A stretch of 64,000 nucleotides of DNA from Pseudodesulfovibrio indicus (GTDB taxonomy: Bacteria > Desulfobacterota > Desulfovibrionia > Desulfovibrionales > Desulfovibrionaceae): contig NZ_CP014206.1 in the NCBI RefSeq assembly GCF_001563225.1, positions 806,001 to 870,000 of the forward strand, given 5' to 3'. The stretch's first letter is position 1. Every line of letters starts with the position of its first letter. Below are positions 43,128 to 52,838 of the stretch, one piece after another. The position numbers and the translations under genes were made by a program. The notes below the pieces were generated by a model. It was not told the DNA's origin and did not search any database. It saw only the letters and a program-made list of their open reading frames with translations.

Positions 43128-44105
43128 CTACGCCAGATCCTTGGTGTGCCAGTTCCAGGCGGTGCGGACGATGTCGCGGACGTCGTCGAACCGGGGGGTC
43201 CATTGCAGGACGTCGCGGGCCGCCGCCGAGGACGCGACCAGGGCCGGGGAGTCGCCCGCCCGGCGTCCGGCCTCGGTGACCGGGATGTCCCTTCCCGACA
43301 CCTCGCGGGCCACGTCGATGATCTCGCGCACGGAGAACCCGTTGCCGTTGCCCAGGTTGAAGGCGCGGGACCCGCCGCCGGATTCCAGGTGGTCCAGCGC
43401 CCTGACGTGGGCGTCGGCCAGGTCGGTGACGTGGATGTAGTCGCGCAGGCAGGTGCCGTCCGGGGTGGGATAGTCGGTGCCGAAGATGGTGATGGTGTCG
43501 CGCAGCCCCAGCGCGGCCTGAAGGATGAGCGGGATGAGGTGCGTTTCGGGCTGGTGCCGCTCGCCGATCTCGCCGTCCGGGTCGGCCCCGGCGGCGTTGA
43601 AGTAGCGCAGGCAGACGTGCTTCAGGCCGTAGGCGCGGTCGCAGTCCGCCAGGATCTGCTCGATCATCCGCTTGGACCAGGCGTAGGGCGAGAGGGGCGA
43701 AAACGGATGGTCCTCGGCGATGAGCTCGGTCTGCGGTTCGCCGTACACGGCGGCGGTGGACGAAAAGACCATGCGTTTCACGTCCGCCTTGAGCATGGCG
43801 TCCACGAGATTCAGGGTGTTGCGCACGTTGTTGCCGTAGTAGAGGTCCGGTTTCTCCACGGACTCGCCCACGGCGATGAAGGCGGCGAAGTGCAGGACCT
43901 CGCCGATGTCGTGCCGGGAGAACACGGATTCGAGAAAGGCCGGATCGGCCAGGTCGCCGTGCTCGAATTCACCCCATTTGAGAAAGTCGCGGTGGCCCGC
44001 CACCAGAGAGTCGAGGACCACGACCTCGCGTCCGAGGCGGGACAGGGCCTTGGCCGCGTGGGAACCGATATACCCGGCACCGCCGGTGATGAGTGTCTTT
44101 TTCAT
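43128..44105 (-). CDS. galE: UDP-glucose 4-epimerase
   Basis: 325 residues of the extended SDR family. NAD-binding GGAGYIGSH at the start, SSTAAVYG, the catalytic YAWSK pair (Tyr-x3-Lys) and the substrate region RYFNAAGADPDGEIGE are all typical of GalE. It interconverts UDP-glucose and UDP-galactose. The product feeds UDP-galactopyranose mutase encoded at 60469. The ribosome site is weak. It stands alone between the sirtuin and a chemotaxis receptor gene. The 92 bases on its 3' side hold nothing clear. Confidence 0.94.
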   Translation of the reverse strand: MKKTLITGGAGYIGSHAAKALSRLGREVVVLDSLVAGHRDFLKWGEFEHGDLADPAFLESVFSRHDIGEVLHFAAFIAVGESVEKPDLYYGNNVRNTLNLVDAMLKADVKRMVFSSTAAVYGEPQTELIAEDHPFSPLSPYAWSKRMIEQILADCDRAYGLKHVCLRYFNAAGADPDGEIGERHQPETHLIPLILQAALGLRDTITIFGTDYPTPDGTCLRDYIHVTDLADAHVRALDHLESGGGSRAFNLGNGNGFSVREIIDVAREVSGRDIPVTEAGRRAGDSPALVASSAAARDVLQWTPRFDDVRDIVRTAWNWHTKDLA

Positions 44106-44157
44106 CCCGGAAAGATACTCCAAGCCGGGGCAAAAGAGAAGACCCGGCGGGCGGGCG

Positions 44158-45792
44158 TCAGCTCTGCATGCGCCCGATCAGCTCCTTGAGGGAGGAGGCC
44201 AGGGAGGACAGCCGCTCCAGGTCGTCGCGGGCCTCGCCCATGGCGTGGGCGGTCTCGCTGGAGATGGTGTTGATCTGCTCGGTGGCGCGGGTGACCTGCT
44301 CGCTGGACGCGGACTGCTCCTCGGCGGCGGTGGCGATGGAGCGCACCTGGTCCGCGGTCTGGATCACGCTCTGCTGGATGTTGCGGATGGACTCGCCGGC
44401 CCGACCGGCCAGCTCGGTGGAGGCCTGGATGGCTTCCACGGCGGACTCGGTGGCGACCACGTTCTCGCGGGTGCCGGACCGAATGGACCGGATGGCCGCG
44501 TCCACCTCCTTGGTGGCGGTCATGGTCTTTTCGGCCAGCTTGCGGACCTCGTCCGCGACCACGGCGAAGCCTCGCCCGGCCTCGCCCGCGCGGGCCGCCT
44601 CGATGGCCGCGTTCAGGGCCAGGAGGTTGGTCTGGTCCGCGATGTCGTCGATGACCTGCATGATCGTCCCGATATTCTTGGTCTGCCCGTCGAGATGGGC
44701 CATGGAATCCTTGAGGGATTCGGATTGCTCGCCCACCTCCTGAATGGCCCGGACCACCTGCTCGACCAGAGCCGCGCCCTCGTCGGCCAGGTTGCGCATG
44801 TCGTCGGCGTTGATCGAGGCGTCGGAGGCGTTGCGGGCCACTTCCAGCACCGTGGCGTTCATCTGCTCCATGGCCGTGGCGGTCTCCCCGGCGCGGTCGC
44901 GCTGGATGTCGGACCCGCGTCCGGCCTCGTCCACGGTGCGGGCCAGGGCCACGGAGGCCTCGTCGAGCTCCCCGGCGATGGTCTCGGCCTCGCGCGCGGC
45001 CTGGGCCATGATCTCGTGCTGGCGCAGGGCCTCGGCCTCGCTCTCCTTGATCTGGGTGGTCTCGGTCAGGATGGTGAACGCGCCCACGATCTTGCCGTCC
45101 AAATCCTTGATGGGCGAGATGTCCACCAGCAGGTGGTAGGGGCGGCCCTTGCGGCCCTTGCCCTCGGTGACCTGGCCCACGATGACCTTGTCCTTGCGCA
45201 TGCACTCGCCGAGCAGGGTGGGGCGGCTCTTGTCGCCGTACACGAACTCGGCCATGTGCATGCCGATGAACCGGGAGGGCGGCTCGTCGATCTGGAGCAG
45301 GTCCAGTTCGGCCTGGTTCAGGAAGGTGATGATTTCGTCGGTGTCCACCACCACGCACGGCTGGGTCAGGCCGGTCAGCAGCCCCTGGGCCATGCCGAGC
45401 TTGGTCTTGAGCTCGCCGGTCATGTTCCGGACCGCGTCGATGGTCTCGCTGATGGCGTCCTTGGCCGCGTAATCGATGGTCAGGTTGTAGTTTCCCGCGG
45501 CCACCTCGTGGGTGTAGGCCGAAAGATGCTGCAGCGGCTTGATCAGGGTGCGCACCAGGAGGAAGCTGCCCGCTATGGACCCGGCCACGCCCACGCCCAC
45601 GACCAGCGCGGCCACCAGCAGGAGCTGGCGCTCCACGCCGGCCAGGGTTGCGGGATCGATGTGCAACTCGCCCAGGGCGCTGTCCGCCATGAAGATGATG
45701 GCCCCGGCCAGGAACACGGCGGTCAGGGAGACCATGCTCACCACGCCGATGATGAGCTTGATACGGAAGGGAACTTTCCTCGGATCAATCAT
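44158..45792 (-). CDS. Methyl-accepting chemotaxis protein with PAS domain
   Basis: 544 residues. Two N-terminal membrane helices (about 14-36 and 55-77) with only a short periplasmic loop, a HAMP domain, a PAS domain (about 130-245, [20 protein letters not shown]) and a long signalling helix bundle with the hairpin tip [20 protein letters not shown] (20 residues). With so little periplasmic sequence it probably senses an internal or redox/ligand signal through PAS. AAGGGGGG precedes ATG 45792. No C-terminal CheR pentapeptide is evident. Confidence 0.93.
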   Translation of the reverse strand: MIDPRKVPFRIKLIIGVVSMVSLTAVFLAGAIIFMADSALGELHIDPATLAGVERQLLLVAALVVGVGVAGSIAGSFLLVRTLIKPLQHLSAYTHEVAAGNYNLTIDYAAKDAISETIDAVRNMTGELKTKLGMAQGLLTGLTQPCVVVDTDEIITFLNQAELDLLQIDEPPSRFIGMHMAEFVYGDKSRPTLLGECMRKDKVIVGQVTEGKGRKGRPYHLLVDISPIKDLDGKIVGAFTILTETTQIKESEAEALRQHEIMAQAAREAETIAGELDEASVALARTVDEAGRGSDIQRDRAGETATAMEQMNATVLEVARNASDASINADDMRNLADEGAALVEQVVRAIQEVGEQSESLKDSMAHLDGQTKNIGTIMQVIDDIADQTNLLALNAAIEAARAGEAGRGFAVVADEVRKLAEKTMTATKEVDAAIRSIRSGTRENVVATESAVEAIQASTELAGRAGESIRNIQQSVIQTADQVRSIATAAEEQSASSEQVTRATEQINTISSETAHAMGEARDDLERLSSLASSLKELIGRMQS

Positions 45793-45958
45793 GATGCCCC
45801 CCTTGTCCGCCGGGACGCGCCATTGACGCGGCCGTTGAAACGGGCTGTTTTCTAGAAATTCTTTAAATTCTGTACGGACGCAGCCGGATTCTGTCAATAT
45901 GCGGAAGTTCCGGGGGTTTTTCCGCGCTGAAGGGGGATGGGGCCGGATTTCGGGGGGA

Positions 45959-47109
45959 TCAGAACAGCAGCGCGCCCAGCCCGGCCCCGGCCAGGACCAC
46001 CCACAGGATGTCCACCTTGCGGTTAAGGGCGTAGAACGCGCCCAGGGCCAGCACGGCGCGGGCCGCGGACCAGTCGATGTCCAGGCCGAAACGGACGGCC
46101 ACCGCGCCCATCAGCCCGACCAGTGAGATGAGGCTGCCGCGCAGCACGCGCCGGGCCACCGCCGAATGGACCACCCGGTCCGCGAACGGCGTGGCCGCGC
46201 AGAGGATGATCAGCGAGGGCGCGAACACGGTCACGGCGGCGACGACCGCCCCGACCAGCCCGGCCACGGCGTAGCCCACGAACGCGCCGGTCATGACGAT
46301 GGGGCCGGGGGTGACCTGCCCCAGGGCGATGCCGTCCATGAACTCCGGCCCGGACAGCCAGCCGCGCACCTCCACCACCTCGTGGAGCATGAGCGGCACG
46401 GATACGTACCCGCCGCCGAAGGCGAAGCAGTCGATCTTGACCATCAGCAGCCCCAGCCGGAACAGGGCGGGGTTCACCGCGTACAGCGCGGCCAGGAAGG
46501 CGAGCAGGCCGAGGAGGAGCCATCCGGCGAAGCGCAGGGGGCCTCGCCCCACGGCGTGTTCGCCCAGGGGGCGGTGTCCTGGTCGTCGCGCAGCAGGAAG
46601 ACCGCCAGCAGGCAGACCCCGGCAAGGGCCAGGATCGGATTGCCCTTGAAGACCAGCCACAGCCCCGCGCCTCCGGCCAGGAGCCAGGCCGCCGGGGTGT
46701 CCAGGTAGCGGCGGGCGAAGTTCACGGCGGCGTTGGCGATGAGCGCGGTGATGACCAGTTGCAGCCCGGCGAAGGCGGCGGTGATGGCGGCCACGTCGCG
46801 GGCCGCGAAATAGATGACGGACAGGCCGAGCATGAGCAGGAAGGCGGGCAGGGAGAACCCGGCGTAGGCGGCCAGCGCGCCGGGGCCGCCGCGCGAGCGC
46901 AGCCCCACGTAGGCCGCCACCTGCATGGCCGTGGCCCCCGGCAGAATCTGGGTCAGGGCCGTGCCCAGCCGGAAGGAATCCTCGCCGATCCACTGCTTGC
47001 GGTCCACTGCCAAGGCCCGGATGTACGGCACCATGGCCGGTCCGCCGAAGGCGGTCAGCCCCAGCCGGAGGAAGGAGAGGAAGAGTTCGATCAGTCCGGG
47101 GCGGTTCAT
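45959..47109 (-). CDS. chrA: ChrA-family chromate transporter, frameshifted
   Basis: Two frames together give one two-domain ChrA of about 383 codons. The first frame supplies the N-terminal half ([37 protein letters not shown]); after 46541 the second frame supplies the C-terminal half ([35 protein letters not shown]). The two GFGGP/PGP signature pairs of the family are both present. Adding one base to the five-base G/C run at 46537-46541 restores the frame. ChrA proteins export chromate or transport related oxyanions. The start has GGAG 9 bases upstream and follows hemW by 4 bases. Confidence 0.85.
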
Positions 47110-47113
47110 GGGA

Positions 47114-48343
47114 TCAGTCTCCGAAGGCGAGCCGTTTGATGATCACGTTGGACACCAGCATGCCGTTCTTGGTCAGCCGCAGCCTGCCGCCGCTGATGCG
47201 CACCAGGTTCTCGCGGTGCAGGGCGGTGATAAGCTGTTCCTGGCGCTTGATGAGGTCGAACCCGGCGCGTTTGCGGAACTCCTTGAGATCCAGCCCCTTG
47301 CCCGTGCGCAGGGAGAGCATGACCATCTCCGCCAGCAGGTCCTCGTCGGTCAGTTCCTCGAAGTCCTGGCCCACCAGCCCGCCGCGCACATAGGCGTCGT
47401 ATTCGTCCATGTAGCGCGGCACCGTGAACCGCCTGCGCCCCAGGGTGGAGACCGCCGACGGCCCCAGCCCCAGGTAGTCGGACCCGTCCCAGTAGCCGGA
47501 GTTGTGCACGGACATGAACCCCATGCGCGCGAAATTCGAGACCTCGTAGTGCAGGTAACCCACGGATTCCAGGTACTCCGCCCCGTACACGAACATGCGT
47601 CCCTGTTCCTGGTCCAGCGGCAGGGTCAGGTCGCCGCCCTCGCCGCACCGCTTGGCCATGAGCGTGCCTTCCTCCAGGGTCAGGTTGTATGCGGAGATGT
47701 GTTCCGGGCGCATCTCGGCCACGATGCGCAGCTGGTCCAGCCAGACCTTCAGCCGCTGGCCGGGCAGTCCCCAGATGAGGTCCAGGCCGATGTTGCCGAA
47801 CCCGGCCCGCCGCGCCTGGTCGAACGCCTGGTAGGCCATGGCCACCGAGTGCGGGCGGCCCATGACCTGCAGATCCGCGTCCTTGAGGCTCTGCATGCCG
47901 AGCGACAGCCGGTTGAAGCCGATGGACAGGAGTCCCCGGAAATAGCTCACGTCCTGGGCCGAGTCCGGGTTGGCCTCGATGGTCGTCTCCGCGCCCGGAC
48001 CGAGCTCGAAGGCGTCGCGGATGGCCTTCATGATCCGGTCCAGATTTGCCAGGGGAATCAGGCTCGGTGTGCCGCCGCCGAAATAGACCGTGCGCAGGAG
48101 GGGACGCTTCAGCCGCCGTCCCCACAGCTCGATTTCCTGGAGCAGCAAGTTGAAATACCAGGAAAAGGTCACCTGGTTGAAGGACTGTGAGTGGAAGGAG
48201 CAGTAATGGCAGCGCGACACGCAGAACGGGACGTGGATGTAGAGCAGCAGCCCCTTGGCGTCGGGGCCGGTTCCGGCCCCCTTGCCCGCAACCTCCGGGA
48301 AGGCGGCCCGCACCGGCACGTTCTCGCCGTAGATTTTGCCCAT
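47114..48343 (-). CDS. hemW: HemW-like radical SAM heme chaperone (coproporphyrinogen III oxidase-like)
   Basis: 409 residues. Radical SAM Fe-S motif C41-x3-C45-x2-C48 in PFCVSRCHYCSF, GGGTPSLIP, the HemN-family LGMQSLKDADLQ and HNSGYWDGSDYLGLGPSA. The latter HNxxYW motif and the absence of an N-terminal HemN extension place it with HemW, thought to insert heme into proteins, and not with true coproporphyrinogen oxidases. It starts 4 bases after the stop of a small membrane-protein gene, in the run queH-membrane protein-hemW-chrA. Confidence 0.9.
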   Translation of the reverse strand: MGKIYGENVPVRAAFPEVAGKGAGTGPDAKGLLLYIHVPFCVSRCHYCSFHSQSFNQVTFSWYFNLLLQEIELWGRRLKRPLLRTVYFGGGTPSLIPLANLDRIMKAIRDAFELGPGAETTIEANPDSAQDVSYFRGLLSIGFNRLSLGMQSLKDADLQVMGRPHSVAMAYQAFDQARRAGFGNIGLDLIWGLPGQRLKVWLDQLRIVAEMRPEHISAYNLTLEEGTLMAKRCGEGGDLTLPLDQEQGRMFVYGAEYLESVGYLHYEVSNFARMGFMSVHNSGYWDGSDYLGLGPSAVSTLGRRRFTVPRYMDEYDAYVRGGLVGQDFEELTDEDLLAEMVMLSLRTGKGLDLKEFRKRAGFDLIKRQEQLITALHRENLVRISGGRLRLTKNGMLVSNVIIKRLAFGD

Positions 48344-48346
48344 GGC

Positions 48347-48703
48347 CTACCCGTTCGCCCGGCGGCTGGAAAAGACCGCCAGCGCCCCGAGGACGAGGTA
48401 CAGGGCCACGGCCAGGGCGACGACGGCCACGCCCGGTGCCGAGGCCAGGCTCGACCACGCCAGGAGCAGCGCCCCGGCCCCTTCGTAGAGCATCAGCACG
48501 GTGATGGCCCAGATGGAGATGATCCGGCCCGAATAGGCGAACCGGGCGATGACCGCATAGACCGCCACGGCCAGCACGCCGATGACCCAGACCTCGGCCG
48601 TGCCCGCCATCAGCCCGCTGGCCACGGCGGCGATCGCCTTGATGAGCAGGAAGCCGAGCAGCACGTTGCGGCGGTTGAAGAGGAATTCGAGCAGCGCGCG
48701 CAT
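48347..48703 (-). CDS. Hypothetical integral membrane protein, 118 aa
   Basis: 118 residues with four likely membrane helices (around VLLGFLLIKAIAAVASGLM, VWVIGVLAVAVYAVIARFAY, IWAITVLMLYEGAGALLLAW and VAVVALAVALYLVLGALAVF). The pattern resembles small DUF2127-like membrane proteins, but I am not certain. It starts 2 bases after the queH stop and ends 3 bases before hemW, so it is cotranslated. Function unknown. Confidence 0.75.
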   Translation of the reverse strand: MRALLEFLFNRRNVLLGFLLIKAIAAVASGLMAGTAEVWVIGVLAVAVYAVIARFAYSGRIISIWAITVLMLYEGAGALLLAWSSLASAPGVAVVALAVALYLVLGALAVFSSRRANG

Positions 48704-48705
48704 GC

Positions 48706-49248
48706 CTAGCCCATCAACTCCCGCTTGTACCGCTCGTTCTCGCTGTACAGGCAGCCGCAGTACTGCTGGCGGTAGATTTCCCACTCCTTGGAGGTCTCGA
48801 TGCCCTCTTTCCAGCCCTCGCGGAAGTCGCGGTACAGGAACTTGGTCTTGGCGGTTTCCAGGTCGCGCCCCAGGGCCGCGATCTCGTCGTGCTTCTGGTA
48901 TTTGGAATAGAGCAGGGTGGTGGTGAAGAAGTCGAATCCGCCCTTGCGCGCGATCTGCGCCGTACGCTCCAGGCGCATGGCGTAGCAGTGGAAGCAGCGG
49001 TTGTTCTCGCGGTGTGCCACGGCCCGGAACCACTCCTGTGGCCGGTACTCGTCGTCCTTGACGATGACCTTGATCCCCAGCCGCTCGGCCACGGCCAGAC
49101 ACCCGTCCCGCCGCTTCACGTACTCCGTGAGCGGATGGATGTTCGGGTTGTAAAACAGCCCCGTGACCTCGAACCCCTCGCCCAGCAGCGCCTTCAGCGT
49201 GGTGATCGAACACGGCCCGCAACAGATGTGCAACAGCAGTCTCGGCAT
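48706..49248 (-). CDS. queH: Epoxyqueuosine reductase QueH
   Basis: 180 residues from ATG 49248. The QueH/DUF208 signature is complete: HICCGPCS (Cys9, Cys10, Cys13), CFHCYAMRL and QYCGCLYS near the C-terminus, which bind Fe-S and a metal. It makes the last step of queuosine, reducing epoxyqueuosine in tRNA, as a non-homologous alternative to QueG. A GTG nine codons upstream is possible. First gene of the run leading to hemW and chrA. Confidence 0.93.
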   Translation of the reverse strand: MPRLLLHICCGPCSITTLKALLGEGFEVTGLFYNPNIHPLTEYVKRRDGCLAVAERLGIKVIVKDDEYRPQEWFRAVAHRENNRCFHCYAMRLERTAQIARKGGFDFFTTTLLYSKYQKHDEIAALGRDLETAKTKFLYRDFREGWKEGIETSKEWEIYRQQYCGCLYSENERYKRELMG

Positions 49249-49335
49249 AGCACCCGCATTCTGCTCTGATTTCACTGGATTTGTAAAGGTATGTGGAGAG
49301 AGGGGCGGGGAGCGGCTTTCCTACCCCGCCACTCC

Positions 49336-49665
49336 GCCCGAAGGCCCTCTTTTCTTCCGTCGCCGTGCCGTCAAGCAGCAGTGAGCGAGCCCTGTTCCGG
49401 ACGCCTGGAAGCCGACCGCGAAGGGGCGGCGGCTCAGCTCCCGTGACCCGGAGGTATTCCATATAATGGGCGCTCTCGTGGAGACTGTCCCTATACTTTT
49501 GATCAGATGGAGCCGCCCCGAGCGGATCGGATTCTTGGCGGCCAAACTCGGGCGGTGATGTCCCCCCAAAGCAGTTTTCTTTGGTTCTTTCTTTTTTGCT
49601 TTGGAAAAAGAAAGAACCCCGCCGGGAGGGCTGTTACAACTTGGAGGAGCGCCAGCGACGGCTCT
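49336..49665 (-). repeat. Dispersed intergenic repeat, copy C (reversed)
   Basis: The reverse complement matches the repeats at 22362 and 55641, including the hairpin GGTTCTTTCTTTTT with its partner, GGCCGCCAAGAATCC, GGAGCCGAGCCGCC-like and GGGCTCGCTCACTGC. It occupies most of the 49249-49839 gene-free stretch; the rest is the RHS regulatory block. Confidence 0.75.
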
Positions 49666-49698
49666 GTTTCCCAGCCTCCGCCCGCCCCCGGCCCAAAC

Positions 49699-49788
49699 AT
49701 CCCGTCAAGTTGATTTTTTATGCTTATCGCCCGCTTTCAAGCGACATTTTTCGACAAACCGGGGTGTTGGCGAAAACCAGAGGCATGC
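49699..49788 (+). promoter_or_regulatory. Shared phage-type regulatory block upstream of the RHS gene
   Basis: CCCGTCAAG (49699-49707), TTGATTTTTTATGC, and at the same spacing as at the holin CATGCTG (49782-49788), 51 bases before ATG 49840. The downstream box is the least conserved of the four copies. Confidence 0.5.
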
Positions 49789-49839
49789 TGGCCCGGATTC
49801 CCGGAGACGACCTTCGGGAACGAAACCGAGGAGGTCAAC

Positions 49840-51234
49840 ATGACTCCGCCATATTTCTGTGAAACCAGGCGCGGCCCGGATGGCCGCATTGTCGAGTAAA
49901 CCGAGACGGTCCGGGAGCGCAAGTCCACCTGGACCTACGAGTACGACGAGGCCGGGCGGCTGACCAAGGCCCAGCTCGACGGTCGGCTCATCTGCCAGTG
50001 CTGGTACGACCGCGAAGGCCGCCGGGTGCGGGACTACCTGCCCGCCACCGCCGGGGCCAACTACCGGGAGTACCAGTACACCCAGGACAACCGGCAGATG
50101 CGCGCGGGTTCCGGCCAGTACTCCCACGACGAGCGCGGGTTCAGGTCCATTTGGTCGGCCAGGGGCGTGTACACCCTGTACGAGTACGCGCCGGACTACC
50201 GGCTGCTCAAGGCCGAGGAGGAGGACCGGGACAAAGCCTTCACCTTCCGCCACGACGAGGACGGGCAGCGGGTGGCCAAGTACCTGAACGGGGAGCTTGC
50301 GGAGGCGTACCAGTGGCTCGATTTCGTGCGCTTGGCCGGGTTCCACGACGGCCAGCACGGTTACGAATTCGCCTACCGCGACGGCGAGCGCACCCCCTTT
50401 GCCCTGCGCCGGGACGACGGGACCGTGGCCGGGCTGTTTTACGACCAGGTAAGCTCCCTGCGGCTGGTTGTGGACATGCACGACAACGTGATAAAGGAAA
50501 TCGTGTACGACCCGTTCGGCGGGATCATCGAGGACACCAACCCGGGCTTCCGCATCCCGCTCGGCTTCGCGGGCGGCCTGCACGACCGGGATTTGGGTTT
50601 CGTCCGCTTCGGCTGGAGAGATTACGACGTCAAAACCGGCAGATGGACTGCCCCCGACCCGATTGGAGAGAAAGGCGGCGACCCGGACTGGTACGGCTAC
50701 TGTCTGGATGACCCGGTAAACGGGGTGGACCCGGCGGGGTTGTTGCCGTTTCTCCTGCCCTTTGCGGCAGGCATGGCCGGTGCTACCGCCATCAGCGCCA
50801 CTGGATCATACTTGGCGGCCAAGGCCACTGATTGGCTCGGCAAAAAGACCGACAAGGATTACGGCAAGGACAAACCGACCGCCACTGTGGGCGTCCATGA
50901 TGCCATGGGCAAGGTGATCGGGATCAATTCCGGTATTGTCAGTGCAGCAGGTGCGACAAAAGCGGCTCCGGCTGTGCTCAAAGCGGCTCCGACTCTGATC
51001 CGACAGGGAAAGAACGTGGCGAAGGAGCTTGTGAAGCGGGGAAAGCGGGGAGTTGAAACAGGAAGGGATTTCGTTGACGAAACTATCAACGATGTTGCCC
51101 AAAATCCTGCTCAAGCTGCAACGGACGCCGTCAGTTCCGCTTTGCCGACAGGCACCCCTACGCCGACTCGGCCCGGCTACATTGGGGCGGCGGCGTCAAA
51201 ATTGATAGACCAACTCTATAACCGCAAGAAATAA
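49840..51234 (+). CDS. RHS core remnant with variable C-terminal domain; in-frame stop at codon 20
   Basis: ATG 49840 has a strong GAGGAGG site, but TAA at 49897 interrupts the frame after 19 codons; the same frame then runs open to 51234. The remaining 440 residues contain YD repeats (WTYEYDEAGRLTKAQLDGRL), the RHS closing motif FGWRDYDVKTGRWTAPDPIG and DDPVNGVDPAGL, followed by a variable tail (LLPFLLPFAAGMAG onward) of about 150 residues with a hydrophobic start and Ala/Lys-rich helices. Full RHS proteins are about three times longer, so only the C-terminal core is left. After the stop, GTG 50026 could restart. The tail is probably a toxin domain; its activity is unknown. Confidence 0.8.
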
Positions 51235-51235
51235 A

Positions 51236-51466
51236 ATGAAATGGTTCTGGAAAGGCCTTGAGATCATACTGACCATCGGTGGATTATGGATGGCCGTGGA
51301 CGCCATTATTGGTGGCTTCTTCGGGACGTATCACGCATATGGCCGGTTGCCCGTGGTCTCGTTTTGGTGGGTTCTGCCCGCAATACTGGGACTCGCCCTC
51401 TTTTTCGGAGGCTTGTGTTTGATTTTCAAGGTTGGACGCAAGGGCAGGGGCCCGGAATCAGACTGA
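51236..51466 (+). CDS. Small two-helix membrane protein, candidate immunity protein 1
   Basis: 76 residues, beginning one base after the RHS stop. Two membrane helices (IILTIGGLWMAVDAIIGGFF and FWWVLPAILGLALFFGGLCL) with a basic C-terminal tail. In RHS systems the gene directly behind the toxin tail usually encodes its immunity protein. I recognise no family; the role is inferred from position. Confidence 0.6.
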   Translation: MKWFWKGLEIILTIGGLWMAVDAIIGGFFGTYHAYGRLPVVSFWWVLPAILGLALFFGGLCLIFKVGRKGRGPESD

Positions 51467-51524
51467 TACGAAGAAGATGCCGCAACGCATATCACACAAC
51501 TCGAAGCTTGATGAAGTGTACGAC

Positions 51525-51556
51525 ACAGGCCCCAAAAAGAGGGGCCTGTTGTTGTT
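51525..51556 (+). terminator. Terminator after RHS cassette 1
   Basis: ACAGGCCCC (51525-51533) pairs with GGGGCCTGT (51541-51549), followed by TGTTGTTT. It seals cassette 1 from the orphan tail that follows. Confidence 0.75.
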
Positions 51557-51581
51557 TCGTGACAAGGTCTGTCGGCCCGCA

Positions 51582-51905
51582 CCTGATCCGATTGGAGATC
51601 GGCGCGGTGACCCGGACTGGTACGGCTACTGTCTGGATGACCCGGTAAACGGGGTGGACCCGGCGGGGTTAATGGGGAAAGCGGTGGAGCCGATCTTTCG
51701 CCAGGGAATAAAGGCAGGAATCAAAGCGGCAGGTAAAAAGGGTGCCGAGGAGAAACCTGATAACGCCTTTCTCCGGGGGGTGGACAGATTTCTGAATGGT
51801 AAAGGTCTGGACAAGGACTCGATGGCCTCGGATTCTGATGGCGACGGGATATCCGATTACGATGATGAGGATTCCGACTGGAATCAGAAAGGGAAGGCGA
51901 AATAA
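51582..51905 (+). pseudogene. Orphan RHS C-terminal cassette 2
   Basis: 108 codons with no start of its own. It opens with the RHS closing motif (APDPIGDRRGDPDWYGYC, DDPVNGVDPAGL) and continues into a different tail ending in an acidic Ca-binding-like repeat DSDGDGISDYDDEDSDW. About 60 bases of the opening are identical at DNA level to the end of the main RHS core (from 50687). Such displaced tips can replace the active toxin by recombination. A terminator precedes it, so it is probably silent. Confidence 0.75.
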
Positions 51906-51908
51906 GGC

Positions 51909-52222
51909 ATGAATGCAAAAAAAACGGTAACTCCGACATACACCACGGCATTGTTCGTCATTTGGTTTGTTTCAAAATTCACGGTGTCGCTTTTGTCCTA
52001 TAAAAACGAACCGGATATGCTTATCGACGTGCTCTTTGATTACGATTTCCTCATGGCATGGGGCTCATGCTGGTACTCTTTGTCATGGGGGCAATCGTCA
52101 GTGTGTGGGTAGTCAGGTCGTTCTGGGAGCGATTTGTCTCGGGAATGCTTAATGTCCGGCAGATAACTATTCACGAGGCGCTGAGTGCGGTTTTGGTGAT
52201 TATGATTCTGACCTTGAATTAG
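51909..52222 (+). CDS. Membrane protein, candidate immunity protein 2, frameshifted
   Basis: Starts 3 bases after cassette 2. The first frame (51909-52112) encodes one or two membrane helices (TTALFVIWFVSKFTVSLLS) and then loses sense; from 52058 another frame continues with GLMLVLFVMGAIVSVWVV and ends at TAG 52220. Adding one G to the GGGG run at 52060 joins both into about 104 residues with three or four helices. It may be intact in reality. Position suggests immunity to the cassette 2 tail. Confidence 0.5.
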
Positions 52223-52226
52223 AACA

Positions 52227-52266
52227 AGCTTGCCGGACTTTTTTTCAGCCCGGCAAGCTCCTTTTC
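52227..52266 (+). terminator. Terminator after RHS cassette 2
   Basis: AGCTTGCCGG (52227-52236) pairs with CCGGCAAGCT (52250-52259), followed by CCTTTT. Confidence 0.75.
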
Positions 52267-52295
52267 AGTAGAAATAGAGTGTAACGATTCTTGTC

Positions 52296-52775
52296 CCCGA
52301 CGACCCGGTGAACGGGGTGGACCCGGCGGGGCTGTGGACGAACGGGTTGGGGCTCGGTTTCGACCTGTCCGGTTTCGGTCTCACCGGAGGGGGCAATGCC
52401 ATGGTCTCCGAGGACGAAAACGGTGAACGGGTCCTGGAGTTCAGCGCTGAATACGGCGCAAGCAACGACTTCGGTTTCGGTGCGACCGGGACCTACCAGA
52501 AAACGGATGCCAAGTCCGTGGACCAGTTGAAGGGTAAATCCTCCAAAGTTGGAGGGGAAGTGGCGGCCCCCACCCCGATCGGCTCGGTCGGAGTAGGGCT
52601 GGAGCACGTCAAAGGGAGCGATTATGAAAGGAAAAATCATAACCTATCCTGGAGTCCCCAATTCACTGATTACGATTCCCCCGCCAAACCCGTGAAAGGT
52701 AGCCTGAAACACGAAAAGACATGGACCTTCAAGGTCCCAAAAATACAGAGAGAGTATGATCCGGACCTGTGGTAG
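52296..52775 (+). pseudogene. Orphan RHS C-terminal cassette 3
   Basis: 160 codons. Only the last bit of the RHS core is kept (PDDPVNGVDPAGLW). The tail of about 145 residues is Gly-rich and strand-rich (FGLTGGGNAMVSEDENGERV, FGFGATGTYQK, LSWSPQFTDYD), unlike the tails of cassettes 1 and 2. A GTG at 52308 could start translation but has no ribosome site. Interpreted as a displaced toxin tip; activity unknown. Confidence 0.7.
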
Positions 52776-52838
52776 CTGGTCCGTTTCCAGGAGAGGGGCG
52801 AGGGATCGTCTCTCTCCTGCCCGAAAGGAGCAACGAAG

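Noticed and set aside
47114-48343. Oxygen-independent coproporphyrinogen oxidase HemN
   Set aside because: The N-terminal extension is absent and the HNxxYW motif is that of HemW.
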